From the NCBI RefSeq assembly GCF_007671725.1, contig NZ_VCNM01000002.1:1322342-1386341 (forward strand): a stretch of DNA of 64,000 nucleotides, written 5' to 3'. A program made the position numbers and the translations under genes. Below are positions 8,258 to 16,131 of the stretch, piece by piece (the first letter of the stretch is position 1; every line of letters begins with the position of its first letter). The DNA is from Halorubrum depositum (GTDB taxonomy: Archaea > Halobacteriota > Halobacteria > Halobacteriales > Haloferacaceae). The notes under the pieces are model-generated. The model was not told the origin of the DNA and did no database searches. It saw nothing but the letters and a program-made list of their open reading frames with translations.

Positions 8258-9040
8258 ATGGCAGAAGCGACGGCGACGACGGACCCCGACCCGGCCGCGA
8301 TCGCGGCCCTGAAACACGTCGGGCTCGTCGGCGGCCTGACCGAGACGAAGGTGTCGTGCGCGGCGCTGGGCGACCGCCTCGACGCCTCGACGCAGACCGC
8401 CTCCCGGCGGTTGCAGACCCTCGAATCCGCGGGGTACATCGAGCGCGACGTTGTCGGCGACGGCCAGTGGGTGCGCGTCACCGACGCGGGCGAGGCGGCC
8501 CTCCGCGCGGAGTACGCCGACTACCGCCGGCTGTTCGAGAGCGAGGTCGAGCTCGTCCTCCGCGGCGCCGTCACCGGCGGGATGGGTGAGGGACGCCACT
8601 ACATCACCCTCTCCGGCTACGCCGAGCAGTTCCGCGAGCGCCTCGGCTACGAACCGTTCCCGGGCACGCTCAACGTCGACCTGACCGAGGAGAGCGTCCG
8701 GCGGCGCGGCGAGATGGCCGGCATCGACGCGGTCCCGATCGACGCGTGGGAGGACGAGGACCGCACCTACGGCGCGGCCTCGTGTTACGGCGTCACCCTC
8801 GTCGCCGGCGACGACCGCTACGAGGAGGTCCACGCGATCGTCCCCGACCGCACCCACCACGACGACGACCAGCTGGAGCTGATCGCCCCCGAGCGCCTCC
8901 GCGACGCGCTCGCGCTCGACGACGGCCACGATGTCGAGGTCCGGGTGGCGGCGACGAGCCGGGCGGACGAGCCCGCGGAGGACGCGGAGGGCGCGGACGA
9001 CGCCGCCGAGCCCGACGCCCCCGAGACGGAGGCGGCCTGA
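8258..9040 (+). CDS. rbkR: RbkR: HTH regulator fused to CTP-dependent riboflavin kinase
   Basis: Bifunctional protein of 260 aa. Residues 12-85 form a winged-helix DNA-binding domain ([19 protein letters not shown] is the helix-turn-helix). Residues about 95-230 form the archaeal CTP-dependent riboflavin kinase, with [14 protein letters not shown] and the nucleotide/flavin loop [10 protein letters not shown] at 133-142. In archaea this fusion makes FMN from riboflavin and also represses or activates flavin genes. The C-terminal 25 residues are an acidic tail. The stop codon overlaps the ribB start (TGATG), so the two are cotranscribed. The ATG at 8258 precedes the conserved HTH. Confidence 0.93.
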   Translation: MAEATATTDPDPAAIAALKHVGLVGGLTETKVSCAALGDRLDASTQTASRRLQTLESAGYIERDVVGDGQWVRVTDAGEAALRAEYADYRRLFESEVELVLRGAVTGGMGEGRHYITLSGYAEQFRERLGYEPFPGTLNVDLTEESVRRRGEMAGIDAVPIDAWEDEDRTYGAASCYGVTLVAGDDRYEEVHAIVPDRTHHDDDQLELIAPERLRDALALDDGHDVEVRVAATSRADEPAEDAEGADDAAEPDAPETEAA

Positions 9041-9792
9041 TGCGCGCCGACGTCGACGCCGACGGCGACGCGGAGGTCGCCCCCGAGGCCGAGGCCGGAA
9101 CGACCGCCGACGCGGAGGCCACCGACGCGGCCGAGTCTGTCGAGCGCGCGCTCGCGGCCTTCCGCGCCGGCGACCCGGTCTGCGTCCACGACTTCGCCGA
9201 CCGCGAGGGGGAGACGGACATCGTCTACCCGGCCGGCGCCGTCGACGAGGCCGCGGTCGCGCACATGCGCAACGACGCCGGCGGGCTGATCTGCGTCGCG
9301 GTCGCAGACCCCGTCGCGAACGCGTTCGGGCTCCCGTTCCTCGCCGACGCGCTCGACCACCCCGCGGTCGACGACGACCCGGACTACGACGACCGCTCCT
9401 CGTTCTCCCTCCCCGTGAACCACCGCGAGACGTTCACCGGGATCACGGACGAGGACCGCGCGCGGACCATCGTCGAGCTCGCGGGCGCGGCCGCCGACGT
9501 CGACGCCGACCCCGCAGGGTACGGTCCCGAAGACTTCGCGGCGGAGTTCCGCGCGCCCGGCCACGTCCACGTGCTCCGGGGCGACCGCGACGGGCTCGGC
9601 GGCCGGACCGGTCACACGGAGCTCGGACTCGCGATGGCCGAGGCCATCGGCGCCGCCCCCGCCGCCGTGGTCTGCGAGATGCTCGACGACGAGACGGGCG
9701 CCGCGCTGGCGCCCGCGGATGCCGAGGCGTACGCCCGCCGGCGACAGATTCCCTACGTCGAGGGCGCCGCGCTCGTCGAGGCGCTTAAATAA
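9040..9792 (+). CDS. ribB: 3,4-dihydroxy-2-butanone-4-phosphate synthase
   Basis: Converts ribulose 5-phosphate to the four-carbon precursor of riboflavin. The protein is 250 aa. The first 35 residues are an acidic, Ala-rich extension not found in bacterial RibB. The catalytic core then shows DREGETDIVYPA (the acidic metal-binding loop), the MRNDAGGLIC segment and HTELGLAMAE near the C-terminus, which supplies the metal-binding His. It overlaps rbkR by one base. Riboflavin synthase lies separately at 17966. The last codons run into AT-rich DNA (cttaaataag) just before element copy 2. Confidence 0.93.
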   Translation: MRADVDADGDAEVAPEAEAGTTADAEATDAAESVERALAAFRAGDPVCVHDFADREGETDIVYPAGAVDEAAVAHMRNDAGGLICVAVADPVANAFGLPFLADALDHPAVDDDPDYDDRSSFSLPVNHRETFTGITDEDRARTIVELAGAAADVDADPAGYGPEDFAAEFRAPGHVHVLRGDRDGLGGRTGHTELGLAMAEAIGAAPAAVVCEMLDDETGAALAPADAEAYARRRQIPYVEGAALVEALK

Positions 9793-9800
9793 GCGAACGA

Positions 9801-10050
9801 TGCGGTGGCGCGCGCCTCCGAGCGGCCGCCCTCGGCGGCCGCGAGGTGCGCGTGCGAGGGAGTCGCTGGCGCCCTCGGCGCCAGCGACGAGGCTGGGGAG
9901 GCGTGAGGTGCGGTTGCGGTCGGGGTGGGACTCAAAGGGGCAGCCGCGAGAGGCACGGAGGCGACGCAAGCACCGCAAGGAAGGAGCGTAGCGACTGACT
10001 GAGAAGCGCAGCGAGCGTCCGTGCCTCTCGCGGCTGGGGCTTTGGTGGTG
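9801..10050 (+). repeat. Structured multicopy element, copy 2 (candidate ncRNA)
   Basis: Full-length copy between ribB and ilvE. P1 is the hairpin 9818-9850, with outer GCGCGCCTC pairing towards GAGGTGCGCG and an inner GCGGCCGCC/GGCGGCCGC stem. P2 is a perfect 12-bp hairpin, 9862-9873 with 9877-9888. P3 is a perfect 18-bp inverted repeat, 9942-9959 with 10018-10035, enclosing about 58 nt. The arms of P3 differ from copy 1 at several positions on both sides, yet all pairs are kept. The conserved unpaired blocks are gaggctggggaggcgtgagg, gggactcaaaggggcag and ctggggctttgg. Confidence 0.85.
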
Positions 10051-10174
10051 TTCTCCGTCGCCCCAGTATCTACGAGATATAAGTGAACAGCGAGGACTCC
10101 GGCAGCATTCGACTCGTAATAGTCGCGTTCTCCGCATGTCGCAGATTTAAGACCGACGGCCGCAACCTCCGGGT
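10051..10174. promoter_or_regulatory. Region between element copy 2 and ilvE
   Basis: Contains the minus-strand TATA-like ATATAA at 10077-10082 that faces into the element. On the plus strand it has a CAGATTTAAGACC box at about 10142-10154, some 25 nt before the ilvE ATG, suitable as the ilvE promoter for a leaderless transcript. Nothing else was recognised. Confidence 0.5.
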
Positions 10175-11104
10175 ATGGGATTCGACGAGATGGACGTCGA
10201 CACGATCTGGAAGAACGGGGAGTTCCTCGACTGGGAGGACGCGACGACCCACGTTCTGACCCACGCGCTCCACTACGGGAGCGGCGTGTTCGAGGGCGTC
10301 CGCTGTTACGACACCGAGCAGGGGCCGGCGGTGTTCCGGTGGGAGGAACACCTCGACCGGCTGTTCGACTCCGCGAAGATGTACGACATGGAGATCGAGC
10401 ACTCCCGCGAGGAGATCACCGAGGCAACCCTCGAACTCCTCGACCGGCAGGACCTCGACTCCGCGTACATCCGCCCGATCGCCTACTACGGGTACGACTC
10501 GCTCGGCGTCTCGCCGAGGGACTGCCCGACCGACCTCGTGCTCGCGGCGTGGCCGTGGGGCGCGTACCTCGGCGAGGAGGCCCTCGAAGAGGGCGTCGAC
10601 GTGATGGTCTCCTCGTGGCGGAAGCACGCCTCCTCGCAGGTGCCGACGAACGTGAAGACCACCGGCCTCTACGTCAACTCCATGCTCGCGGGCGAGGAGG
10701 CCCGGCGGAACGGCTACGTCGAGGCGATCGTCTTGAACAAGGAGGGGAACGTCGCCGAGGGGCCGGGCGAGAACGTGTTCATGGTGAACGACGGCGAGAT
10801 CTACACCACCGGGCCGGCCCAGTCCATCCTCGAGGGGATCACCCGCGACACCGTCATCGCGCTCGCCGAGGAGCGCGGCTACGAGGTCCACGACGAGGCC
10901 GTCATCTCCCGCGGCCAGCTGTACACCGCCGACGAGCTGTTCTTCACCGGCTCCGCGGCCGAGGTCACCCCTATCCGCTCCGTCGACGACACCGAGATCG
11001 GCGCGGGCACCCGCGGTCCGGTCACCGAGGAGCTCCAGGGCGCCTTCTTCGACCTCGTCGAGCGCCGGACCGACGACCACGACGACTGGTTCACGTACCT
11101 GTAG
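10175..11104 (+). CDS. ilvE: Branched-chain amino acid aminotransferase
   Basis: PLP-dependent fold-type IV transaminase of 309 aa. It performs the last step of Val, Leu and Ile synthesis, or the first step of their breakdown, with 2-oxoglutarate/glutamate. Landmarks are the N-terminal HYGSGVFEGVR segment, the PLP lysine K161 in VPTNVKTTGLYVNS, and the phosphate-binding regions GPGENVF and LEGITRDTV. Length matches the family. A TTTAA box about 25 nt upstream supports the ATG at 10175. It is monocistronic here, away from other ilv genes. Confidence 0.94.
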   Translation: MGFDEMDVDTIWKNGEFLDWEDATTHVLTHALHYGSGVFEGVRCYDTEQGPAVFRWEEHLDRLFDSAKMYDMEIEHSREEITEATLELLDRQDLDSAYIRPIAYYGYDSLGVSPRDCPTDLVLAAWPWGAYLGEEALEEGVDVMVSSWRKHASSQVPTNVKTTGLYVNSMLAGEEARRNGYVEAIVLNKEGNVAEGPGENVFMVNDGEIYTTGPAQSILEGITRDTVIALAEERGYEVHDEAVISRGQLYTADELFFTGSAAEVTPIRSVDDTEIGAGTRGPVTEELQGAFFDLVERRTDDHDDWFTYL

Positions 11105-11169
11105 GCAGGTGGTACGCTCTCGGTCGGAGCCTCTCCGCCGCGCCTGAAATTATCGCCGCCGCCCCACGT

Positions 11170-11874
11170 TCAGTCGTTCCCGCCGTCCGTCGACGGGCGC
11201 TCCGTCTCTCCGGGGGTACCGTCGGTGCGGACGCCGCCGACGCCGCCCGGCCGCCGGGTGCGGTCGTCGGGGGGCGCCTCCTCCTGAACGGGGACCTGGT
11301 GAGCGGACTCGGCGAAGCCGGCCGAGAGGACGCGGGTCATCCCCTCCTCGACGGTCTCGCCGGTCTCCTCGATGCGCTCCGGCTCGACCTCGATGACGAA
11401 GCCGGTGGTGATGTTCGGCGCCGTCGGCATGAACAAGACGATCTTCCCGTCGCGGGTCTTCTTCCCGGTCCGGAACGCAGTCATGCGGATCCCCGGCCAC
11501 GTCTCGATGTACACCGGGCTCTGGAGCTCGTCCGTCCCGGAGACCGCCGTCTCGATCGCGAGCTTGGAGGCGTTGTACACCACGCGCAGCGCCGGGATCC
11601 GGTTTATCGCACCGTCGACGGCGGACTCCGCGATCCGTCCGAACGTCGTCCGCATGAGGTAGCCGACCGCGAGGACGACGGTCGCGAACACCGCGAGCGC
11701 GATGATCACGCGGGAAATCGGCTCCAGCGGACCGGGGATGATCGCCGGCTGCAGCCCCTCGATGAGAGGGATCGAGGCGATGTAGCGGTAGATCCACTGG
11801 ATGACGAGGAGGAGGACTAGGAGGGGCGCCAACACGATGAGCCCGCTGGCGAAGTCGCGTTTCCACGTGGACAT
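11170..11874 (-). CDS. DUF502-family membrane protein
   Basis: A 234-aa protein with two hydrophobic helices near residues 9-27 and 52-72, followed by a soluble beta-rich domain containing FMPTAPNITTGFVIEVEPE, the hallmark region of DUF502 proteins. The C-terminal 45 residues are disordered and charged. Families of this kind sit in the membrane of many bacteria, archaea and plants (LCV-like proteins), but their role is not established. The gene stands alone and its start is at the edge of a GC-rich spacer. Confidence 0.85.
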   Translation of the reverse strand: MSTWKRDFASGLIVLAPLLVLLLVIQWIYRYIASIPLIEGLQPAIIPGPLEPISRVIIALAVFATVVLAVGYLMRTTFGRIAESAVDGAINRIPALRVVYNASKLAIETAVSGTDELQSPVYIETWPGIRMTAFRTGKKTRDGKIVLFMPTAPNITTGFVIEVEPERIEETGETVEEGMTRVLSAGFAESAHQVPVQEEAPPDDRTRRPGGVGGVRTDGTPGETERPSTDGGND

Positions 11875-12026
11875 CTATCGGGTGGGTATGCGGCGGCGAC
11901 CCTTAAGAGGGCTTCTACCGGAGCGGCCGGCGGGCGAGATGACGGGCGGGGAGACGGGCGAGGCGAGGCGACGGGCCGGGCGAGGCGGACGGGGAGAGGC
12001 GGGCGACGAGCACACCGATCGCGGGC

Positions 12027-12866
12027 TCACCGACCCGCGACGGCGCGCAGCGCGAACGTCAGGTTCTCTCTGCGCTCGCGGACGCGACGGTAGAAGTAGG
12101 AGAGCCACCTGTCGCCGTACGGCGCGTACTGGACCACGTCGACGCCCTGCGCGGCGAGGTCGCGCTGGGCGTCCTCGCGGACGCCCATCAGCATCTGGAC
12201 CTCGTAGTCGGTGCCGTGCTCGCGCGCGAGGCGGTCGGCCAGCGAGATCATCGCGGGATCGTGGCTGCCGACGGCGACGCCCCGGTCCCGGCGCTCGAAG
12301 AGGAAGCGGAGGTCCTCGCGGTACGCCTCGTCGACGCGCGACCGCTCTTCGTACGCGATCGACGCCGGCTCGTCGTACGCCCCCTTCACGAGCCGGATCG
12401 CTCCCGGGACGTCGACGAGGCGCTCGAGGTCCTCGCGGGTGCGCCTGAGGTTGGACTGCACGCACTGCCCGACGCTCCACGGGTAGTCGGCGGCGATCGA
12501 CTCGAAGGCGTCGAGCGTGGCGTCGGTGGTGTCGGCGCCCTCCATGTCACACCAGACGAAGGCGTCGCGCTCGTGGGCACGGGCGACGATCTCGCGATAG
12601 TGTTCCTCGAACAGGTCGCTCGAGACGTCGAGCCCGATCTGTGAGGGTTTCACCGAGACGCAGGCATCGAGGCCGCTGTCGGCGATGTCGTCCAACAGCG
12701 AGAGGTACGCGTCGACGTCGGCGCGCGCGTCGGCGGGACTGTCGTAGTGCTCGCCGAGCAGGTTGACGACGACGGCGATACCGTCCTCGTTGCAGGCCCG
12801 GACGTGGTCGAGGGCTTCCGGGACGCTCTCGCCGGCGACGAACCGCCGCGCGATCGGAGGGATCAT
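12027..12866 (-). CDS. putA: Proline dehydrogenase
   Basis: FAD-dependent enzyme of 279 aa that oxidises proline to pyrroline-5-carboxylate. It is a monofunctional ProDH (PutA N-terminal type). [31 protein letters not shown] and [19 protein letters not shown] are the expected TIM-barrel segments. The C-terminal YxxRRxxER binds substrate in this family. The ATG at 12866 gives the usual haloarchaeal start [10 protein letters not shown] longer upstream frame would run into the divergent CarS promoter and is rejected. No P5C dehydrogenase gene is nearby. Confidence 0.92.
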   Translation of the reverse strand: MIPPIARRFVAGESVPEALDHVRACNEDGIAVVVNLLGEHYDSPADARADVDAYLSLLDDIADSGLDACVSVKPSQIGLDVSSDLFEEHYREIVARAHERDAFVWCDMEGADTTDATLDAFESIAADYPWSVGQCVQSNLRRTREDLERLVDVPGAIRLVKGAYDEPASIAYEERSRVDEAYREDLRFLFERRDRGVAVGSHDPAMISLADRLAREHGTDYEVQMLMGVREDAQRDLAAQGVDVVQYAPYGDRWLSYFYRRVRERRENLTFALRAVAGR

Positions 12867-12941
12867 ACCGGATCTGAGGGCGGCGACGACTTCACTGTTG
12901 TCGAAGCGCGGGTCTCGTGGATCGGCGAGACGGATCCGTGG

Positions 12942-12949
12942 TTTATATA
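12942..12949 (+). promoter_or_regulatory. TATA box of carS
   Basis: A perfect TTTATATA lies 24-31 nt before the carS ATG in an otherwise GC-rich region, which predicts a leaderless transcript. The divergent proline dehydrogenase start is only 76 bp away, so both promoters share this spacer. Confidence 0.75.
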
Positions 12950-12972
12950 CTCCCGACGGGAGTGGACCGGGT

Positions 12973-13515
12973 ATGATCGGTTCGCTCGTGGCGACGGCGT
13001 TCTGGGCGATGGTGCCCGCGTACGTGCCCAACAACGCCGCGGTGCTCGCCGGCGGCGGCCGCCCCATCGACGGCGGCCGCGAGTGGCGCGGGGCGCGCCT
13101 GCTCGGCGACGGGAAGACGTGGCGCGGCACGGCTGTCGGCACCCTCGTCGGCGTCGTCCTCGCGGTCGCGCTCAACGCGGTCAACGGCCCCGCGAGCGCC
13201 GCCCTCGGCGTCGACCTCCCGACGTTCGCGCTCCCCGCGGCGGTCGCGCTCGCATTCGGCGCGATGTGCGGCGACATCGGCGCCTCCTTCCTCAAGCGCC
13301 GCTCCGGCCGCGAGCGCGGCGCCGCGTTCCCCGGACTGGACCAGCTCGACTTCGTCGCCGGGGCGCTGCTGGCCGTCTTCGTCGTCGACACCGACTGGGC
13401 GCTGGCGACGTTCACGCCGTCCGTCCTCGTCGTCGTCCTCGCGATGACCCCCGTCCTCCACGTGGTCACGAACGTCGGCGCCTACCTCCTCGGGCTGAAG
13501 AACGAGCCCTGGTAG
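12973..13515 (+). CDS. carS: CDP-archaeol synthase
   Basis: Membrane enzyme of 180 aa that transfers CMP from CTP to digeranylgeranylglyceryl phosphate, activating it for polar headgroup attachment. Family landmarks are [16 protein letters not shown] with the following [11 protein letters not shown], the DGKTWRGT motif, and [20 protein letters not shown] with its conserved basic/acidic residues. There are four to five hydrophobic helices. GGGP synthase, an earlier enzyme of the same ether-lipid pathway, lies separately at 18600. Confidence 0.94.
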   Translation: MIGSLVATAFWAMVPAYVPNNAAVLAGGGRPIDGGREWRGARLLGDGKTWRGTAVGTLVGVVLAVALNAVNGPASAALGVDLPTFALPAAVALAFGAMCGDIGASFLKRRSGRERGAAFPGLDQLDFVAGALLAVFVVDTDWALATFTPSVLVVVLAMTPVLHVVTNVGAYLLGLKNEPW

Positions 13516-13772
13516 GCGAGGCGGTCGGCCCGTCGCTTGCGGAGGGGCGCGCGTCCGGCCCGACCGCGACCGTCGAACTCGCCGCCAGTCGCCACCGGCG
13601 CGCTCCGCTCGCGGCCGTACTACGTGAATAGTTCACAATAAACACGACACAGCACGCCGACGTAGAGACGTGCACACGATCTGACGAGATAACCGATCGT
13701 TCGTGGTCGATGTGACGGTTCAGTGAGAACCACGGGAAGATATATATACTCGCGTGCCATTCGTTAGCACGC
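13516..13772. promoter_or_regulatory. Spacer after carS with TATA box for the next small gene
   Basis: No gene was recognised in this stretch. A TATATATA at 13741-13748 lies about 25-32 nt before the ATG at 13773 and is the promoter of the zinc-finger micro-protein. The preceding 130 bp (13620-13740) are less GC-rich than usual and may hold regulatory sites, but no clear repeat was seen. Confidence 0.5.
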
Positions 13773-13955
13773 ATGTCTAGTAGTGCACCCAGTTCGGACG
13801 ACGACGTGCTCGACGAGTTCCTGTCCGATCGCGGCCACGAGACCGAGATCGTACGCTGGGAGCGGTCCTATAACAAACTCCAGTGTCCGGAGTGCGGTGC
13901 ACTCCACCCCGAGGGAACGGCGCGGTGTGAGGTCTGCGACTGGCGCCCGACCTGA
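13773..13955 (+). CDS. Zinc-finger micro-protein (resembles HVO_0416 family)
   Basis: A 60-aa protein with an acidic N-terminus and a C-terminal four-Cys finger: CPECGALH about residue 38 and CEVCDW at 52-57. This two-CPxCG arrangement is typical of the small zinc-finger proteins of haloarchaea, several of which affect biofilm, motility or stress responses when deleted. A TATA box about 28 nt upstream fixes the start. The family name is from memory and is only moderately certain. Confidence 0.75.
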   Translation: MSSSAPSSDDDVLDEFLSDRGHETEIVRWERSYNKLQCPECGALHPEGTARCEVCDWRPT

Positions 13956-14043
13956 CGCTGACGCCGGCTCACGGGCGGTTAGCGGTTTTCTTTCGGTTAC
14001 ACTCGGCGGCAGTATTATGTAGTATCAATCGATAGTGACGACC

Positions 14044-14202
14044 ATGCCGACCTGCCAGAACTGCGGTTCGTTCGTCACGACCGATTACGTTCGGGTGTTC
14101 ACCCCGAACGAGGTCGATCGCCCCCGCGTCTGCCCCGCCTGCGAGGACCTCGTCCGCGACGGCGCCGACGTTCGGGAGGCGCGCGCGACGCGAAGCAACT
14201 GA
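14044..14202 (+). CDS. Zinc-finger micro-protein of 52 aa (DUF7563-like)
   Basis: Very short protein MPTCQNCGSFVTTDYVRVF, continuing with CPACEDLVRDGAD and an Arg-rich tail. The Cys pairs CQNC (residues 4-7) and CPAC form one treble-clef or ribbon-like zinc site. The sequence matches a conserved haloarchaeal family that I associate with DUF7563. It follows the other zinc-finger micro-protein by 88 bp. The DNA just upstream (agtattatgtagtatcaa) is AT-rich and could hold its own promoter. Confidence 0.72.
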   Translation: MPTCQNCGSFVTTDYVRVFTPNEVDRPRVCPACEDLVRDGADVREARATRSN

Positions 14203-14286
14203 CCTGTCAGGCGACGGATCGTAGCGTTTCGACCGGAACGACCCCGAGCCACGGCGTTTAAGGAGAACCGGGATCAGGGATACACA

Positions 14287-16131
14287 ATGACCGAGCCCAC
14301 GGTGACGCGACTGTTCGGCGGTCCGGGCAGCGGGAAGACCACGGCGCTGCTCGACCGCGTCGAGGGGATCCTCGAAGACGACGAGGCCGACGTCCGCGAC
14401 GTGCTCGTCGTCTCGTACACGCGCGCGGCCGCCGCCGAGATCCGCGAGCGCCTCGCGGAGCGGCTCGACGTCTCCCCCCGCAGCCTCCAGGGGAACGTCA
14501 GCACCATGCACGCGAAGGCGTACGAGCTGTTGGACCTCTCCCGGGGCGACGTCGTGGGCGAGGACGACAAGGAGGCGTTCTGCGAGGAGTACGGCATCGA
14601 GTTCGAGGACCAGCACGGCGGCGCCGGCCGCCGGACCGCCCGGTCGACGACGATCGGGAACAAGATCATCGCCACCTCCCAGTGGCTCCAGCGCACCGAG
14701 CGCGACGTCGCCGACTGGTACGACGTCCCCTTCCAGTGGAACGTCGAGGAGGTCCGGCTGCCGCCAGAGGAGGACCCCAACGCCCAAGAGGGGAACAAGT
14801 ACACCCCGACGTGGCCCTCGGACGACGAGCGGATCGACATCCCCGAGACGATCCGCGCGTGGCGGGCGTACAAGGGCGACAACGACCTCGTCGGCTTCGC
14901 GGACATGCTCGAACGGGTCGCGCAGCGCTCGCTCGTCCCCAGCGTCGACTACCTGATCATCGACGAGTTCCAGGACATCACGACGCTGCAGTACAACGTC
15001 TTCCAGGAATGGCGGCCGCACATGGAGAAGGTGCTCATCGCCGGCGACGACGACCAGGTCGTCTACGCGTGGCAGGGCGCCGACCCCGACCTCCTGCTGG
15101 ACACCGACGTCGACGAGGACGTCGTGCTCCCGAACTCCTACCGGCTCCCCTCCGAGATCCTCAACGTCGTCAACGCGGAGATCCGCCACATCGACAAGCG
15201 CCAGGAGAAGGACCTCCACCCGCGCAAGGAGGGCGGCACCGTCGAGGCGATCCAGTCGCCGTCGATGATCGAGCTCGTCCGGAACGTCCGGTACACGGTC
15301 GAGGACGACGAGGGCGACGTGATGTGCCTGTTCCGCGCCCGCTACCAGATGTTCGACTTCATCGACGAGTTCATCGACCACGGGATCCCGTTCACGATGC
15401 TCACGGACGGGCGGATGTGGACCGACCGCGTGCAGGACTACGTCAGCGCGATCGAGAAGACCGAGACGGGCGACCCCGTGAACGGCTTGGAGGCCCGCCG
15501 GCTCGCCGACATGCTCCAGGACTCGGCGTTCGGGACCCACGACCGCGACGAGTTCTACGACTTCCTCGACGACCGCGAGGAGGCCGCCGACGCCGACGAC
15601 GTCTCGCTGATCGAGGTGACGCCCGAGGAGCTCGACGACCACATCCCGTTCATGCCGGACGCCGCGAGCGCCGACGACATGGTCCGGAAGGTGACGAGCT
15701 TCCAGCGGAAGTCGATGGGCGCGTACTTCGGCGGCGACTACGAGGGGATGGACCCGACCCGCGTCCGCGTCGGCACAATCCACTCCGCGAAGGGCCGCGA
15801 GGCCGACCACGTGTTCGTCGCGACCGACCTCACGGAGAAGGTCGTCGAGCAGATGGCGGCCTCCATCGACGACCCGACCGACGTCGACGGCGTCGAGGAG
15901 TTCACGAAGGCGACGAGCCCCGTCCCCGTCCTCACCGACAACGAGCGCCGGGTGTTCTACGTCGGGATGTCCCGCGCCCGCGAGCGGCTCGTGATCATGG
16001 AGAGCCTCATCGGCGGGGCGCCGACGCTCCCGATCAGCGTCCTGCTGTTCAACGAGCTCCGCGACGAGACCCCCGAGGAGCTCGTCGAGGAGGTCCAGGC
16101 CGAGCTGGCGGTCCCCGAACCGGAGCCGTGA
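14287..16131 (+). CDS. UvrD/PcrA-type superfamily 1 DNA helicase
   Basis: ATP-dependent 3'-5' helicase of 614 aa. Conserved SF1A motifs are in order: Walker A GGPGSGKTTAL at residues about 11-21, the Ia segment VVSYTRAAAAEIRERL, DEQxD-type Walker B as IIDEFQDITTLQYNV, motif III AGDDDQVVYAWQGADP, motif V GTIHSAKGREADHV and motif VI FYVGMSRARERLV. It is shorter than bacterial UvrD (about 720 aa) but has all catalytic motifs. It probably serves in repair or replication-fork processing. Its stop overlaps the GTG start of the next gene. Confidence 0.9.
   Translation: MTEPTVTRLFGGPGSGKTTALLDRVEGILEDDEADVRDVLVVSYTRAAAAEIRERLAERLDVSPRSLQGNVSTMHAKAYELLDLSRGDVVGEDDKEAFCEEYGIEFEDQHGGAGRRTARSTTIGNKIIATSQWLQRTERDVADWYDVPFQWNVEEVRLPPEEDPNAQEGNKYTPTWPSDDERIDIPETIRAWRAYKGDNDLVGFADMLERVAQRSLVPSVDYLIIDEFQDITTLQYNVFQEWRPHMEKVLIAGDDDQVVYAWQGADPDLLLDTDVDEDVVLPNSYRLPSEILNVVNAEIRHIDKRQEKDLHPRKEGGTVEAIQSPSMIELVRNVRYTVEDDEGDVMCLFRARYQMFDFIDEFIDHGIPFTMLTDGRMWTDRVQDYVSAIEKTETGDPVNGLEARRLADMLQDSAFGTHDRDEFYDFLDDREEAADADDVSLIEVTPEELDDHIPFMPDAASADDMVRKVTSFQRKSMGAYFGGDYEGMDPTRVRVGTIHSAKGREADHVFVATDLTEKVVEQMAASIDDPTDVDGVEEFTKATSPVPVLTDNERRVFYVGMSRARERLVIMESLIGGAPTLPISVLLFNELRDETPEELVEEVQAELAVPEPEP

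Noticed and set aside
9801..10050. Possibility that the multicopy element is an insertion sequence or CRISPR
   Set aside because: There is no transposase frame, no terminal inverted repeats or target duplications are visible, and no repeat-spacer pattern exists.
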